From JBFMGD01 sp040751775 (GTDB taxonomy: Bacteria; Bacillota; Dethiobacteria; DTU022): 64,000 nt of DNA. Positions within the stretch are counted from its first letter, which is position 1; each line of letters begins with the position of its first letter. Position numbers and translations under genes: made by a program. Location of the stretch: contig JBFMGD010000007.1 of the NCBI GenBank assembly GCA_040751775.1, forward strand, positions 24,334 to 88,333, in the 5' to 3' direction. The notes below the pieces were generated by a model that saw only the letters and a program-made list of their open reading frames with translations, ran no database searches and had not been told where the DNA came from. Shown in pieces: positions 52,418 to 60,994 of the stretch.

Positions 52418-52902
52418 GTTTTTAAATATCCGTTAATTTCTTCAACGATATTTTTTTCTATCCGCTCCAGTTTATGAAGGAGCGCCTCGCTCAACCCGAT
52501 TCCCGGGCGGATGGTATCAATCTGCACGCCTAAGACAGCCACATTTTTCGGCAAACACCCGATGGTCCTGGCATAGAGCATCAGTTCGTACGGGTCCGAC
52601 TGGTGAGAGGATAATTTCTTTTCGGAGCGCGCGATCTCCAGATCCTCCAGGGTAAACTTAAAAACCGTACCCGGTTCCGCGTCTGCGTCTACGGCATCCA
52701 GAAATAGTAAACTATCATGGCATTCAAACAAGTAGATCAGGCCGAGCCCGATGGTCCCCCCATTGAGAACCTCCACGTGCGGGTGATCATCATACAAAGA
52801 GACCAGCCTTTCCGCCAGTACAGGCCCGATTCCGTCGTCTCCGCAGAGAAAATTTCCGATACCCAGCACCAGCAATCTTCCGTTATCGTCTTGTTCCGGC
52901 AT
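52399..52902 (-). CDS. Hydrogenase maturation endopeptidase (HyaD/HybD/HycI type)
   Basis: 167 residues. LVLGIGNFLCGDDGIGPVLAERL, FLDAVDADAEPG and SSHQSDPYELM are the protease signatures. It cuts the C-terminal tail of the large subunit after His517 once nickel is in place. Located between the large subunit gene and hypA. Confidence 0.94.
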   Translation of the reverse strand: MPEQDDNGRLLVLGIGNFLCGDDGIGPVLAERLVSLYDDHPHVEVLNGGTIGLGLIYLFECHDSLLFLDAVDADAEPGTVFKFTLEDLEIARSEKKLSSHQSDPYELMLYARTIGCLPKNVAVLGVQIDTIRPGIGLSEALLHKLERIEKNIVEEINGYLKTCMSCP

Positions 52903-52983
52903 TATTTTCCTTCCATATTGTCAGTAGTTTTTTAAGCAGGCCGCCCCCGAAACCCTGGCGCGGCCTGCCGGCTGCTTCTAATT

Positions 52984-54585
52984 TCAATAACCGGGATTCA
53001 GGGATACAACCCGGCTGCCTTTGGGACTGGTGATATGAATGGCACAGGCCAGGCAGGGGTTAAAGGAACGAATAATGCGCACCACGTTCAAGGGGTTTTC
53101 CGGGTCGGGTACGGGTGCGCCGATGATCGCCTCTTCCATCGGGCCTCTCTGCCCCTCGTCATCCCGGGGGGAGGCATTCCAGGTGGTGGGCACCACCATC
53201 TGGTACCGTTTCACCTTTTTGTTGGAGATGGTGATATAATGCCCCAGGGCGCCCCGGGGTGCTTCCTGCAGACCTTTCCCTGCTCCTTCAAAGGGCGGGT
53301 CCCAATGGTCCGTATCGTGGATGGCCGCGTTGCCGCTGCTGCCGTATACGCCGCTGGCGCCGATCAACTCCACCAGCTCGTCAATCCAGCCGGGGATGGC
53401 ATCGGCCATGACCAGGGTATCCACCGCCTTGGCGGCATGGCGCATCACCGCGCCGGGCCGGGTTACATCCAGCGCTTCCATCAGCTCCACAAACGGAGCC
53501 GGTTTCATGATCAACATGCGGGCCAGAGGTCCAACCTCCATCGGTTTATCCTGGTAGCGCGGCGCCTTGACAAAAGAATAGCCCTTGGCTTTATCCAGGT
53601 CTACCGCAGTGATCCTTTCGGCGGGAGACCCGGGGCGCGCTTCGTCTTTATACCAGGAATAGTCCACCACTTCGCGAATATCCTCGGGATTAAAAGCCTT
53701 TACGTCATTGAACTTGTTGTCAAAGATAACGCCGCTAGGGAAGAGCAGCTTTTCTCCGCTTTGGTCCAGGGGGTAACCGCCGAAGCTTAAGTAGTGCCCG
53801 GCGGTGGCGCCTATCGAGGCAAGTTCCAGAGGCTTCAGCGGACCGGTAGCCAGTAGAAGGGCGTCGGGAATATACGTATTTTTGGTGAAATCAATCACCT
53901 CGTTAATAATCCGCCTGAACTGCTGAACCTGGCTCAGGTTGGGGTAGAAAGTGACCCCTCCCACCACCACCGTGGAGTGATGAGGCTGCTTGCCGGCGAA
54001 GATAGCGGAAGCTTTTCTGCCCTTAGCCTGGATTTCCAGCGCCTGCAGGTAGTGATAGACCAACTCGGTTACCAGCTCGGGATCGCGGATGCAAAAATCG
54101 TCCGGCTTATAGGCGGGCAGGACGGGATGCAGGTCACCCGCCTCGGCCAGTGCCTTGATTTTTTCTTTTACCGCCACCAGCTCCGGCACGCTGCCGCTGT
54201 AGGAAAGAACGGCGGTGGGGTCGATATAGTCCAGGGCCGCCAGGTGATAGAAGTGCAGGATACTGTCGTGCAGCCACAGCGCCCCCATCATCAGATTTCG
54301 CAGCACCCTGCCCATTTCGGGCACTTTGGCGCCATGAGCCTCTTCCACCGCCTCGCAGGAAGCCCATCCGTGCACGCCCGCGCAAACACCGCACGCCCTT
54401 TCCACCACGTAGGGAACGTCTCGGGGATCTTTCCCCTCAACCAGCTGCTCAAGGCCGCGAAACATGGTGCCGATGAGCCGGGCGTCTTTGGCCACTCCGT
54501 TTTCCACATCGACTTCTACTTTCAGGTGACCTTCGATTCTGGTTACCGGATCGATAACGATTTTATGCGCCATGCTTTGACTCAC
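52984..54585 (-). CDS. [NiFe] hydrogenase large (catalytic) subunit, group 1-like
   Basis: 533 residues. N-terminal HKIVIDPVTRIEGHLKVEV and nickel ligands RACGVCAGVH (C65, C68), C-terminal NPCLACAIH (C511, C514) before a 16-residue tail that the protease removes. All four ligands are Cys, so this is not a NiFeSe type. It overlaps the small subunit gene by 23 bases. With the Tat-signalled small subunit it is exported and oxidises H2 outside the membrane. The gene order with HybA-like and RnfD-like genes is unusual. Confidence 0.96.
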   Translation of the reverse strand: MSQSMAHKIVIDPVTRIEGHLKVEVDVENGVAKDARLIGTMFRGLEQLVEGKDPRDVPYVVERACGVCAGVHGWASCEAVEEAHGAKVPEMGRVLRNLMMGALWLHDSILHFYHLAALDYIDPTAVLSYSGSVPELVAVKEKIKALAEAGDLHPVLPAYKPDDFCIRDPELVTELVYHYLQALEIQAKGRKASAIFAGKQPHHSTVVVGGVTFYPNLSQVQQFRRIINEVIDFTKNTYIPDALLLATGPLKPLELASIGATAGHYLSFGGYPLDQSGEKLLFPSGVIFDNKFNDVKAFNPEDIREVVDYSWYKDEARPGSPAERITAVDLDKAKGYSFVKAPRYQDKPMEVGPLARMLIMKPAPFVELMEALDVTRPGAVMRHAAKAVDTLVMADAIPGWIDELVELIGASGVYGSSGNAAIHDTDHWDPPFEGAGKGLQEAPRGALGHYITISNKKVKRYQMVVPTTWNASPRDDEGQRGPMEEAIIGAPVPDPENPLNVVRIIRSFNPCLACAIHITSPKGSRVVSLNPGY

Positions 54586-55660
54586 CTTCTTTCTTTTTAT
54601 TGAACAGCTCAGCTACTTTGCTTACCACAAAAGGAGCGGCGGCGATACCGGCGCCCAGGGCCACCGAGGCGGGGTGGATCCCCCGAGCCTGCTGCGATAT
54701 CGGGTCCAGCTGAGGCCCATCGGGGGCCAGGGGAGAAACATAAAGGGGAGAGAGATCTTTATAAAACTGGGGCTCCACACAGCCAGCGCAGGGAGAGCCG
54801 GAACGGATGCAGGAATTAACCCCGTCGTTAAACCAGATCCGGTTGCAGTCGGCGTGGGTGACCGGGCCCTTGCAGCCCATCTTCAACAGGCACCAGTCTA
54901 CCGTTTCGGGGTTATTCCAGTTTGTCAAGAACTGGCCTTTTTCAAAATAGGCCACCCGCGGGCAGGTGTCGTGGATAAAGTGGTTGCCGAAATAAGCCTG
55001 GGGACGGTTCAGATCGTCTAAGGGCGGCAGCTCATTGAAATTCAGGTAATAGAGCAGGGTACCCACCAGCCAGTCCGGTTTGAACGGGCACCCGGGGATA
55101 TTGATTACCGGTTTGTCGGCAACCAGTTCGGCTACGCTCTTGGCACCGGTAAAACCGGCCCTGGGGATGCCTCCGAAGGCGGAGCACGAACCGGCGGCGA
55201 TTACAGCGGCGGCGTTCCTGGAAGTCTTGTAGAGCAGCTCGTCAAAGGCCATCCCTTCTACAAAACAATAACGCGGGTCGATAGTGGGAATGGAGCCTTC
55301 AACCACAAGCAGGTAACCGTCCTTCTTCACCGTGTCCATTAGAATTTCGGCGCTTAAGTGCCCGGCCGAATTCATAACCGTGCTGTTAAAGCGCATGGAC
55401 ACCAAATCCAGCAGAATTTCTCCCACGCCCGGGTTCATCGAAGAAAGAAGGGAACAGCTGCACCCGGTGCATCCCTGGCCCTGGATCCAGATAATCGGTT
55501 TTTTGCCGATTACCGCCGTCGCCGCTTCGGCAAAGCGGCTGCCGAAATAGTAGTCCAGGCCGAATACAGCAGCCGTAGCGGCGCAATATTTAATGAAGTT
55601 CCGCCTGGAGACACCCTTAAGTTCCAGTATTTTGAAGGATAGCTCGTTTTGATTGTTCAC
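54563..55660 (-). CDS. [NiFe] hydrogenase small subunit with Tat signal
   Basis: 365 residues. Tat motif SRRNFIKYC (18-26) and hydrophobic stretch to FAEA. Proximal cluster start CTGCSCSLLSS (C64, C67). Further cluster ligands CPFKPDW, CPRVAYF, CKGPVTHADC, CIRSGSPCAGC. A weakly hydrophobic tail (SVALGAGIAAAPFVVSKV) may contact the membrane. It relays electrons from the NiFe site to the ferredoxin subunit. Confidence 0.95.
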   Translation of the reverse strand: MNNQNELSFKILELKGVSRRNFIKYCAATAAVFGLDYYFGSRFAEAATAVIGKKPIIWIQGQGCTGCSCSLLSSMNPGVGEILLDLVSMRFNSTVMNSAGHLSAEILMDTVKKDGYLLVVEGSIPTIDPRYCFVEGMAFDELLYKTSRNAAAVIAAGSCSAFGGIPRAGFTGAKSVAELVADKPVINIPGCPFKPDWLVGTLLYYLNFNELPPLDDLNRPQAYFGNHFIHDTCPRVAYFEKGQFLTNWNNPETVDWCLLKMGCKGPVTHADCNRIWFNDGVNSCIRSGSPCAGCVEPQFYKDLSPLYVSPLAPDGPQLDPISQQARGIHPASVALGAGIAAAPFVVSKVAELFNKKKEGESKHGA

Positions 55661-55708
55661 TTGTTTCTCCTCCTTATAGCTTGGTAAATTTAAGCAAACA
55701 AGGCCGGG

Positions 55709-56605
55709 TTATTCGACCTTGATTCTTGATTCTCCTTTATTAACCCATAGGGCGAAGGCCAGGGCCGCCACGAGGAACGAGCGGACCGGTTTATAGAGTA
55801 CGCCCCAGGCCCTGGCAGCAGCGGGAACTTGCGGATTTTCCGGCAGCGCGTAAATGGCTTCGCTGTTTTCCAAGCCTTCACCCAGAATGTAAAGCATGCC
55901 CAGCCCGTTCAGCTCCTTCAGTCCGTACAGTTCGGCCCGGGGAAAACCGCTGCGCTTCAGTTCTTCCACCCGGGCGCCGGCCTGGGATGTAATCTGGTTT
56001 CTGGTTCCGAAAACCAGGGCACCTATGGGGCAGGCTTGCACGCAGGCCGGGGCCATGCCTTTACTCAGGCGGTCGGAGCAAAAGGTGCATTTGCGGGCAA
56101 TATTGCGGGCCGGATCAAATCCGACCACATGAAAGGTGCAGTTGGCGATACAGTAATTACAGCCGATGCATCTTTTGGAGTCTATCTCCACGGTGCCCCA
56201 GGAAGTGTGACTGATGGCGCCTACGGGACAAACCTGGACGCAGGAAGCGTCCCGGCAGTGCATGCAGCTTATCCTGGTGTAAAGCCATTTTCCCTTCCCA
56301 TTTTCATTTTCCCGGGAGCCGCTGCGATTGTAGGCAACGTCAATCCACTGATTGGCGGAGAAACGGGGCCGCCCTTCCCGGGCCGTGTGGAACTTGTTTT
56401 CTTCCAGCGGGAGATGGTTCCACTTTTTACAGGCGATTATGCAGGTTCTGCATCCTGTACATTTTGATGTATCAATGAGCATCGATACTTCATCACCCGG
56501 AACCGCGGCGGCGGCAATCCCGGAGAGGCCGGCACCGCTTAAACAGGCGGTTGCGGCAATTGCTCCCGTAATTTTTAAAAACTGGCGGCGTGGCACCTCG
56601 ATCAT
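55709..56605 (-). CDS. HybA-like exported 4x[4Fe-4S] electron-transfer subunit
   Basis: 298 residues. Tat-type start RRQFLKITGAIAATACLSG, four Cys clusters (CTGCRTCIIAC, CMHCRDASCVQVCP, CIGCNYCIANC, CTFCSDRLSKGMAPACVQACP) and a C-terminal helix SFLVAALAFALWV. It would carry electrons from the hydrogenase small subunit to a membrane quinone or RnfD-like partner. It lies 48 bases before the small subunit gene. Confidence 0.92.
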   Translation of the reverse strand: MIEVPRRQFLKITGAIAATACLSGAGLSGIAAAAVPGDEVSMLIDTSKCTGCRTCIIACKKWNHLPLEENKFHTAREGRPRFSANQWIDVAYNRSGSRENENGKGKWLYTRISCMHCRDASCVQVCPVGAISHTSWGTVEIDSKRCIGCNYCIANCTFHVVGFDPARNIARKCTFCSDRLSKGMAPACVQACPIGALVFGTRNQITSQAGARVEELKRSGFPRAELYGLKELNGLGMLYILGEGLENSEAIYALPENPQVPAAARAWGVLYKPVRSFLVAALAFALWVNKGESRIKVE

Positions 56606-56666
56606 ACGAAATCACCCCCGGTTAAAAGTAGCCGTCCTAAAAATCTTCTATTTTTTGAATAACGCA

Positions 56667-57674
56667 TCATTTGTCCGCCCTACGCACTGCCGGTTTGGAC
56701 CTGAAGTTGAACGAAGGCCTTGTTTTTTTAGCCTCCCCGAATTTAAGCCGCTTGGTCAGGCGATCGATTAAAGGCACAAAGCCGTTCATGATTAAAATAG
56801 AGAAGGCCATACCTTCGGTGGGCGCCAGGACCACCCTGAACAACATCAGCAGTACCCCGATCGCTGTCCCGAAAATAACCTTGCCTTTTGGAGTGATCGG
56901 ACTGGTCACCCAGTCGGTGGCCATAAAGAAAGCGCCGATGATTACCCCACCGGCTAAAACATGGTAAAGCGGATTCTGTCCCAACACCAGCGCCATGACC
57001 ACGACAGTGCCGATGATTGCTACAGGCGTATGCCAGCTGATATGCTTTTTCATAATCAGGTAAGCTCCGCCGATCAGGAGGGCCAGAGCGGAGGTTTCAC
57101 TTAAGGCTCCGCCCGGATAGGCAAAAAAGAGCTCGCTTAAGGGGGGCAGGTCCGCGCCCTGAATCAGCTGCGCCAGCGGTGTGCCCTGGGTAACCGTATC
57201 AATCGGCCCAAAATAAGGGCGGAGCGGGGCGAAAGCCGCGGTAACATAATAGAACAGGGGATAAATCATGATTACAGTCAGCCGGCCGAAGAGGGCCGGG
57301 TTGAAGCGGTTCCAGCCAAGGCCGCCCATCAGCTCCTTGGCCAGGCCGATACCGATAAAGGTGGCCAGGGCCGCCGTCCACCAGGCGGTGCCGGGTCCGA
57401 ACAGCATCGCGACCAGCAGGCCGGTAACCAGGGCGCTGCCGTCATGCAGCGTAACGGGCTTGCTTACAATCTTTCGAAACAGCAGTTCGGTCAGCACTGC
57501 GGTAACCAGGCAGACCGCGATCAGGAAGAAGGCATAGATTTTAAAGAAAAAAAACGAAACCAGGGTCACAGGCAGCAGCGCGATAATTACATCGCGCATG
57601 GCATGTGATACAGTCGCCGGTGTTCTCAAGTGCGGTGACGTAGACACCGACAGTTGTAGTTGACGCTCCTCCAT
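56667..57674 (-). CDS. RnfD/NqrB-like membrane protein as hydrogenase partner
   Basis: 335 residues, about nine helices. Family motifs: SPHLRTPATVSHAMRDVIIALLP, NRFNPALFGR, GGALSETSALALLIGGAYLI and TDWVTSPITPKG. The covalent-FMN motif of RnfD (SGAT) reads VTQGTPLAQ, keeping Thr165 but losing SGA. No other rnf genes are nearby. It precedes the HybA-like gene by 61 bases in the hydrogenase operon, replacing the usual HybB/NrfD or cytochrome b. Either it accepts electrons directly through a flavin or serves as a membrane anchor; this is inference. Confidence 0.88.
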   Translation of the reverse strand: MEERQLQLSVSTSPHLRTPATVSHAMRDVIIALLPVTLVSFFFFKIYAFFLIAVCLVTAVLTELLFRKIVSKPVTLHDGSALVTGLLVAMLFGPGTAWWTAALATFIGIGLAKELMGGLGWNRFNPALFGRLTVIMIYPLFYYVTAAFAPLRPYFGPIDTVTQGTPLAQLIQGADLPPLSELFFAYPGGALSETSALALLIGGAYLIMKKHISWHTPVAIIGTVVVMALVLGQNPLYHVLAGGVIIGAFFMATDWVTSPITPKGKVIFGTAIGVLLMLFRVVLAPTEGMAFSILIMNGFVPLIDRLTKRLKFGEAKKTRPSFNFRSKPAVRRADK

Positions 57675-58136
57675 AGACGGCTTATCCTCCCCTACATTTG
57701 GTTATTTATTTCATAAGTGTTGATAAAATGATCTCCCTCCCTGGACTCCTGAACCTTTCATTGATGCAATTCAGCAGGCGGCAAATTTCACGTAATTGTC
57801 AACCATCCCTACAGCAGCTGACAGGTTGCTCTTTGCTGTGTGTTAAACTGAACTCTTTTCGGTCTTTCCGGAAAACCGGCCGGCCCGAACCGATAACCCC
57901 ATAATCACACCAGCAGCGCTCCCAAGGTTCAGGAATACCCGGCGCAGACTTTCAAGGGGGTGCAGCTCTGCGTTCTCAAATTTCCTTTGATTCCCCCTGG
58001 GAAACCAGCCCGAACCGTTGCAATTAAAGCAGCCCCTGATACTCATGGTTTATATATTCTCACTCCCTATAAAAACCGTTTAATTGACACCGGCACCCTG
58101 TTTCTTTTATAATTTTTATGGTAACATAAATATGAA
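57675..58136. other. Long leader of the hydrogenase operon
   Basis: About 460 bases between module B start site and the rnfD-like ATG, which has AGGGGAGG and AGGAG near it. It holds one possible small ORF (57843-58046) and some GC-rich inverted segments near 57860-57890. TTGACACCGG at about 58084 repeats, inverted, the CGGTGTCAA of module B. No known riboswitch recognised. Confidence 0.5.
57843..58046 (-). CDS. Possible small Cys-containing protein in the hydrogenase leader
   Basis: 67 codons: GCFNCNGSGWFPRGN near the N-terminus (a CxxCxGxG zinc-like motif) and LRRVFLNLGSAAGVIMGL later. A GGGAGTGAG site lies rather far (about 12-16 bases) upstream. No family recognised. If real it is the first gene of the hydrogenase transcript. 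Confidence 0.35.
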   Translation of the reverse strand: MSIRGCFNCNGSGWFPRGNQRKFENAELHPLESLRRVFLNLGSAAGVIMGLSVRAGRFSGKTEKSSV

Positions 58137-58189
58137 ATGCGAATAACATTTCGTATTTAAGTATAGTCGAACTTTCTTTACGGTGTCAA
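58137..58189 (-). promoter_or_regulatory. Promoter-operator module B (RnfD/NiFe hydrogenase/hyp operon)
   Basis: Minus strand: TTGACA (58184-58189), 18-bp spacer, TATACT (58160-58165), then ATGCGAATAACATTTCGTAT (58137-58156, plus-strand reading), an imperfect palindrome over the start site. Same spacing and nearly same sequence as module A. It lies directly upstream of the divergent winged-helix gene. Confidence 0.85.
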
Positions 58190-58221
58190 TAATTGTTTTT
58201 TCAAAGGAGCGCATCGTCATC

Positions 58222-58554
58222 ATGATGAATAAGCCGCACTGGACCTTTCTTACCAATCACGGACGGGTGCTTGTTTACCTGGCAAAACATCCCCAAACCA
58301 CAACCAGAAAAATAGCCCAGGAAGTGGGGGTTACGGAACGGGCGATTCAAAAAGTAATCTATGACCTGGAAGCCGACGGCTATATCGTGCGGCAAAAAGT
58401 GGGCCGGAATAACAGCTATACGATCCATTCCGAAATGCCGATGCGTCACCGGATGGAGCGGGAACATGCCGTGGGTATCCTTTTGCTGGCCCTGGGCTGC
58501 AACTTGCAGGAACTGGCTCAAAAGCTGCAGGATCATAACAACCAGGACAATTAA
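58222..58554 (+). CDS. Winged-helix transcriptional regulator, candidate controller of modules A and B
   Basis: 110 residues, ATG 58222 after AAAGGAGCGC. HTH: TTTRKIAQEVGVTERAIQKVIYDLEADGYIV, with wing RQKVGRNNSYTI; a short helical tail follows (REHAVGILLLALGCNLQELAQKLQ). MarR/ArsR-like fold, no Cys pair for metal sensing in the DNA-binding part. It is divergent from the hydrogenase operon, sharing the module B region, so it likely regulates that promoter and perhaps module A. Its ligand is unknown. Confidence 0.85.
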   Translation: MMNKPHWTFLTNHGRVLVYLAKHPQTTTRKIAQEVGVTERAIQKVIYDLEADGYIVRQKVGRNNSYTIHSEMPMRHRMEREHAVGILLLALGCNLQELAQKLQDHNNQDN

Positions 58555-58649
58555 ATCCAGAGGTCTGGCTTATTCAGCAAAAAAAATGGCCGGCAAAATA
58601 ACATAGACCATTGCATCAACAGTATGATAAAATAGATTAATCAAAAAAG

Positions 58650-58757
58650 TAGGGGAGCTCCGAGCGGGGCTGAGAGTAAGGCGCAATGAAGCCTTTAACC
58701 CTTTGAACCTGTTGCGGCCCGTCAGGGCACTGGGTAATGCCAGCGTAGGGAACATAG
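58650..58757 (+). ncRNA. TPP (thiamine pyrophosphate) riboswitch
   Basis: GGGGAGCTCCGAGCGGGGCTGAGAG-type start with the CTGAGAG core (58670-58676), AACCCTTTGAACCTG (P4/P5 partner region) and CTGGGTAATGCCAGCGTAGGGAA at the 3' side, the conserved thi-box. It precedes the thiamine-precursor transporter operon. Confidence 0.95.
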
Positions 58758-58783
58758 GCTTGATCCGGTTTGACCAGCAAGCT

Positions 58784-58807
58784 GCCGCCCTAGTCGGCGG
58801 TTTTTTT
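58784..58807 (+). terminator. Terminator of the TPP riboswitch
   Basis: CCGCC (58785-58789) pairs with GGCGG (58796-58800), then TTTTTTT; located between aptamer and first gene. Confidence 0.82.
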
Positions 58808-58837
58808 GTTGGCAGCGCTTTGAAAGGAGGGGAAAAA

Positions 58838-59131
58838 ATGCCGCTGTGTAACGTGAGCCTGCAGGTGGTCCCCCTGGTAGCGGAAGCAGACGTTTATCAA
58901 ACCGTGGACCGCGTTATCGAGCTGATTCAACGATCCGGGATCAAACATACCGTGGGGCCCATGGAAACAACCATGGAAGGAGATCTGGAGAGGCTGCTGG
59001 ACATTGTCAGACTAGCCCAGCAGGTATGTATCGGAGCCGGCGCCAAGCGGATCCTTTCAGTGGTTAAAATCGATTACAGCACAAAAGGAGTCACGATTGA
59101 TGAAAAAGTGGGTAAATACCGCAGGGTGTAA
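58838..59131 (+). CDS. Thiamine-binding protein of the MTH1187/YkoF family
   Basis: 97 residues; ATG after AAAGGAGGGG. NVSLQVVPLVAEADVYQTVDRVIELI and VGPMETTMEGDLERLLDIV are the family core. MTH1187/YkoF proteins bind thiamine or its HMP moiety and are co-encoded with the ThiXYZ/YkoEDC transporters. It lies behind the TPP riboswitch and overlaps the permease gene by 32 bases. Confidence 0.9.
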   Translation: MPLCNVSLQVVPLVAEADVYQTVDRVIELIQRSGIKHTVGPMETTMEGDLERLLDIVRLAQQVCIGAGAKRILSVVKIDYSTKGVTIDEKVGKYRRV

Positions 59132-59882
59132 CCTGCCCGGCCCGGCCGTCCTGCTGTTCATCATTGCCCTATGGGAAGCGGCCTGCCGGCTAACCCATAT
59201 ACCGGAAACCCGGCTGCCCGCGCCTTCGGCCGTCGCCCTGTCCTTGTACGCCAATGCTTCCCTGCTGTCGGCGCATACCCGGGCCACCCTGGCCGCCGTC
59301 GCCGCCGGCCTGGCACTGGCCGTTCTGGCGGCGCTGGCACTGGCCGTTTCCATGAACCGCCGGCCCTGGTTAAAGCAGGCCCTCTACCCGCTGCTGGTCA
59401 TTTCCCAGACGATTCCGATCATTGCCCTGGCGCCGCTTTTTTTAATCTGGTTCGGCTTCGGGATCACACCGAAAATCGTGGTGGTAGCCCTGGTCTGCTT
59501 CTTTCCCATGGCCGTGAACCTGGTGGAGGGGCTGGAGCAGGTGGACCCGGAGGCGCTTAATTTGCTTAAAGTGATGCGGGCCGGCCCGGCCATGATTTTC
59601 CGATCGGTTCAGCTGCCGGCAGTACTGCCCTACTTTTTTTCCGGTCTGAAGATCTCCGTAACATACAGCGTGATGGGAGCGGTCATCGGGGAATGGCTGG
59701 GCGCCAGGGCGGGATTGGGAGTTTTTATGCTCCGGTCGATGCACTCTTTTAAAACCGGCGGCGTGTTTGCCTCGATCCTGATAATCGTGATTGTCAGCCT
59801 GTTGCTGTTTAAATTGACGGAGCTGGCGGCCTGGGCCGCCATGCCCTGGAACAGAGAGAAAACCAATCATCCGGAGGAGTGA
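59100..59882 (+). CDS. thiX: ABC permease for thiamine precursor (ThiX-like)
   Basis: 260 residues from ATG 59100 (AAAGGAG 9 bases upstream; TTG at 59097 is an alternative). About six helices; EAA-type loop VDPEALNLLKVMRAGPAMIFRSVQLPAVLPYFFSGL as in the NitT/TauT/ThiX permease group. First two genes overlap. It works with ThiY and ThiZ to import a pyrimidine (HMP-like) precursor. Confidence 0.9.
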   Translation: MKKWVNTAGCNLPGPAVLLFIIALWEAACRLTHIPETRLPAPSAVALSLYANASLLSAHTRATLAAVAAGLALAVLAALALAVSMNRRPWLKQALYPLLVISQTIPIIALAPLFLIWFGFGITPKIVVVALVCFFPMAVNLVEGLEQVDPEALNLLKVMRAGPAMIFRSVQLPAVLPYFFSGLKISVTYSVMGAVIGEWLGARAGLGVFMLRSMHSFKTGGVFASILIIVIVSLLLFKLTELAAWAAMPWNREKTNHPEE

Positions 59883-59887
59883 GCGCC

Positions 59888-60880
59888 ATGTACAATCCAG
59901 TAAACCGCTTTATCCCGACTATCCTGCTGCTGGCCTGCGCAACCGCCCTGCTGTTTATTCCGGGTTGCGCCAAAGACAGCGGGCCCGGCCCGGAAAAAGT
60001 AACCGTTCTTTTAGACTGGACCCCCAACACAAATTACAGCGGCATTTACGCGGCCATGGACAAAGGCTACTACGCCGAAGAGAATCTGGAGGTAGAAATT
60101 ATCCAGTCTTCCGGTTACGTGCTCCAGCTGGTCGCCGAGGGCAAAGCCCAGTTCGGGGTCAGCTACCAGGAAGAAGTGATTTTCGCCCGCCTGGAAGGGA
60201 TCCCGGTTGTATCCATCGCCGCCGTGCTGCAGCACAACACATCGGGATTCGCCTCCCTGGCCGAAAAAGGAATCGCCACCCCCGCCGACTTTGAAGGTAA
60301 AAAATACGGCGGCTGGGGCTTTCCGGTGGAAGAAGCGACCATTCAGGCGCTGATGGAGCATTACAAGGCGGATTTTAGTAAAGTAGAGATTATCACCACG
60401 GGGACGGTCGATTCGCTGGTGGTCCTGGAGCAGGAAGCCGATTTTGTTTGGATCTACTACGGTTGGACCGGAGTGGAGGCGGAGTTGAAAGGGATGGATT
60501 TAAACTTCATTGAGCTGAAAAATATCGATCCGGCCTTGGATTACTACACACCGGTCCTGGTGTCAGGGGAAACCCTGATCAAGGAAAACCCGGACCTGGT
60601 AGAACGATTTATGCGGGCCACGGCCAGGGGCTACCGCCTGGCCGTGGAAAACCCGGCGGGGGCAGCGGAAGCGCTGCTGGCCGGAGCCCCGGAGCTTGAT
60701 CGGAACCTGGTTATGGCCAGCCAGCAGTGGCTGCAAGACAAGTACCAGGCCGGTGCGGCCCGGTGGGGCCTGCAGGAGCGCCGGCGCTGGGAGGACTATA
60801 CGCGGTGGCTTTATGAGCGGCGGTTGATCGAGGAAATGATCGATGTCGATAAAGCCTTTACCAACCGTTTCGTCGAGTAG
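59888..60880 (+). CDS. thiY: Substrate-binding lipoprotein for thiamine precursor (ThiY/NMT1-like)
   Basis: 330 residues. GGAGGAG precedes; GTG 59879 is another start. Lipobox LFIPGC (Cys27). NMT1/THI5-like core: VTVLLDWTPNTNYSGIYAAMDKGYYAEENLEVEI, matching ThiY proteins that bind formylaminopyrimidine or HMP. GKKYGGWG and the C-terminal helices fit. Regulated through the TPP riboswitch. Confidence 0.92.
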   Translation: MYNPVNRFIPTILLLACATALLFIPGCAKDSGPGPEKVTVLLDWTPNTNYSGIYAAMDKGYYAEENLEVEIIQSSGYVLQLVAEGKAQFGVSYQEEVIFARLEGIPVVSIAAVLQHNTSGFASLAEKGIATPADFEGKKYGGWGFPVEEATIQALMEHYKADFSKVEIITTGTVDSLVVLEQEADFVWIYYGWTGVEAELKGMDLNFIELKNIDPALDYYTPVLVSGETLIKENPDLVERFMRATARGYRLAVENPAGAAEALLAGAPELDRNLVMASQQWLQDKYQAGAARWGLQERRRWEDYTRWLYERRLIEEMIDVDKAFTNRFVE

Positions 60881-60994
60881 CTGTCTAGTTTACCCTTCTT
60901 ACCCAGTCAAGGCGGGGGCGGGCCTGTATGCGCCGACCCCGCCGCCGGAGGATAGGGAATTTATCGGGCAGTAAAAGGGAAAGGAAGTTCATCG

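Noticed and set aside
53035..53790. 251-codon plus-strand ORF opposite the NiFe large subunit gene
   Set aside because: Antisense shadow; no ribosome site and no recognisable protein pattern.
52984..54585. NiFeSe hydrogenase with Sec ligand
   Set aside because: All four nickel-ligand codons are Cys; no in-frame TGA at those positions.
46721..58201. The 65-bp direct repeats as ends of a mobile island or att sites around the hydrogenase cluster
   Set aside because: Each copy has a well-spaced -35/-10 promoter and palindrome, sits upstream of an operon in the same orientation, and no integrase or transposase is nearby. Promoter duplication explains it better.
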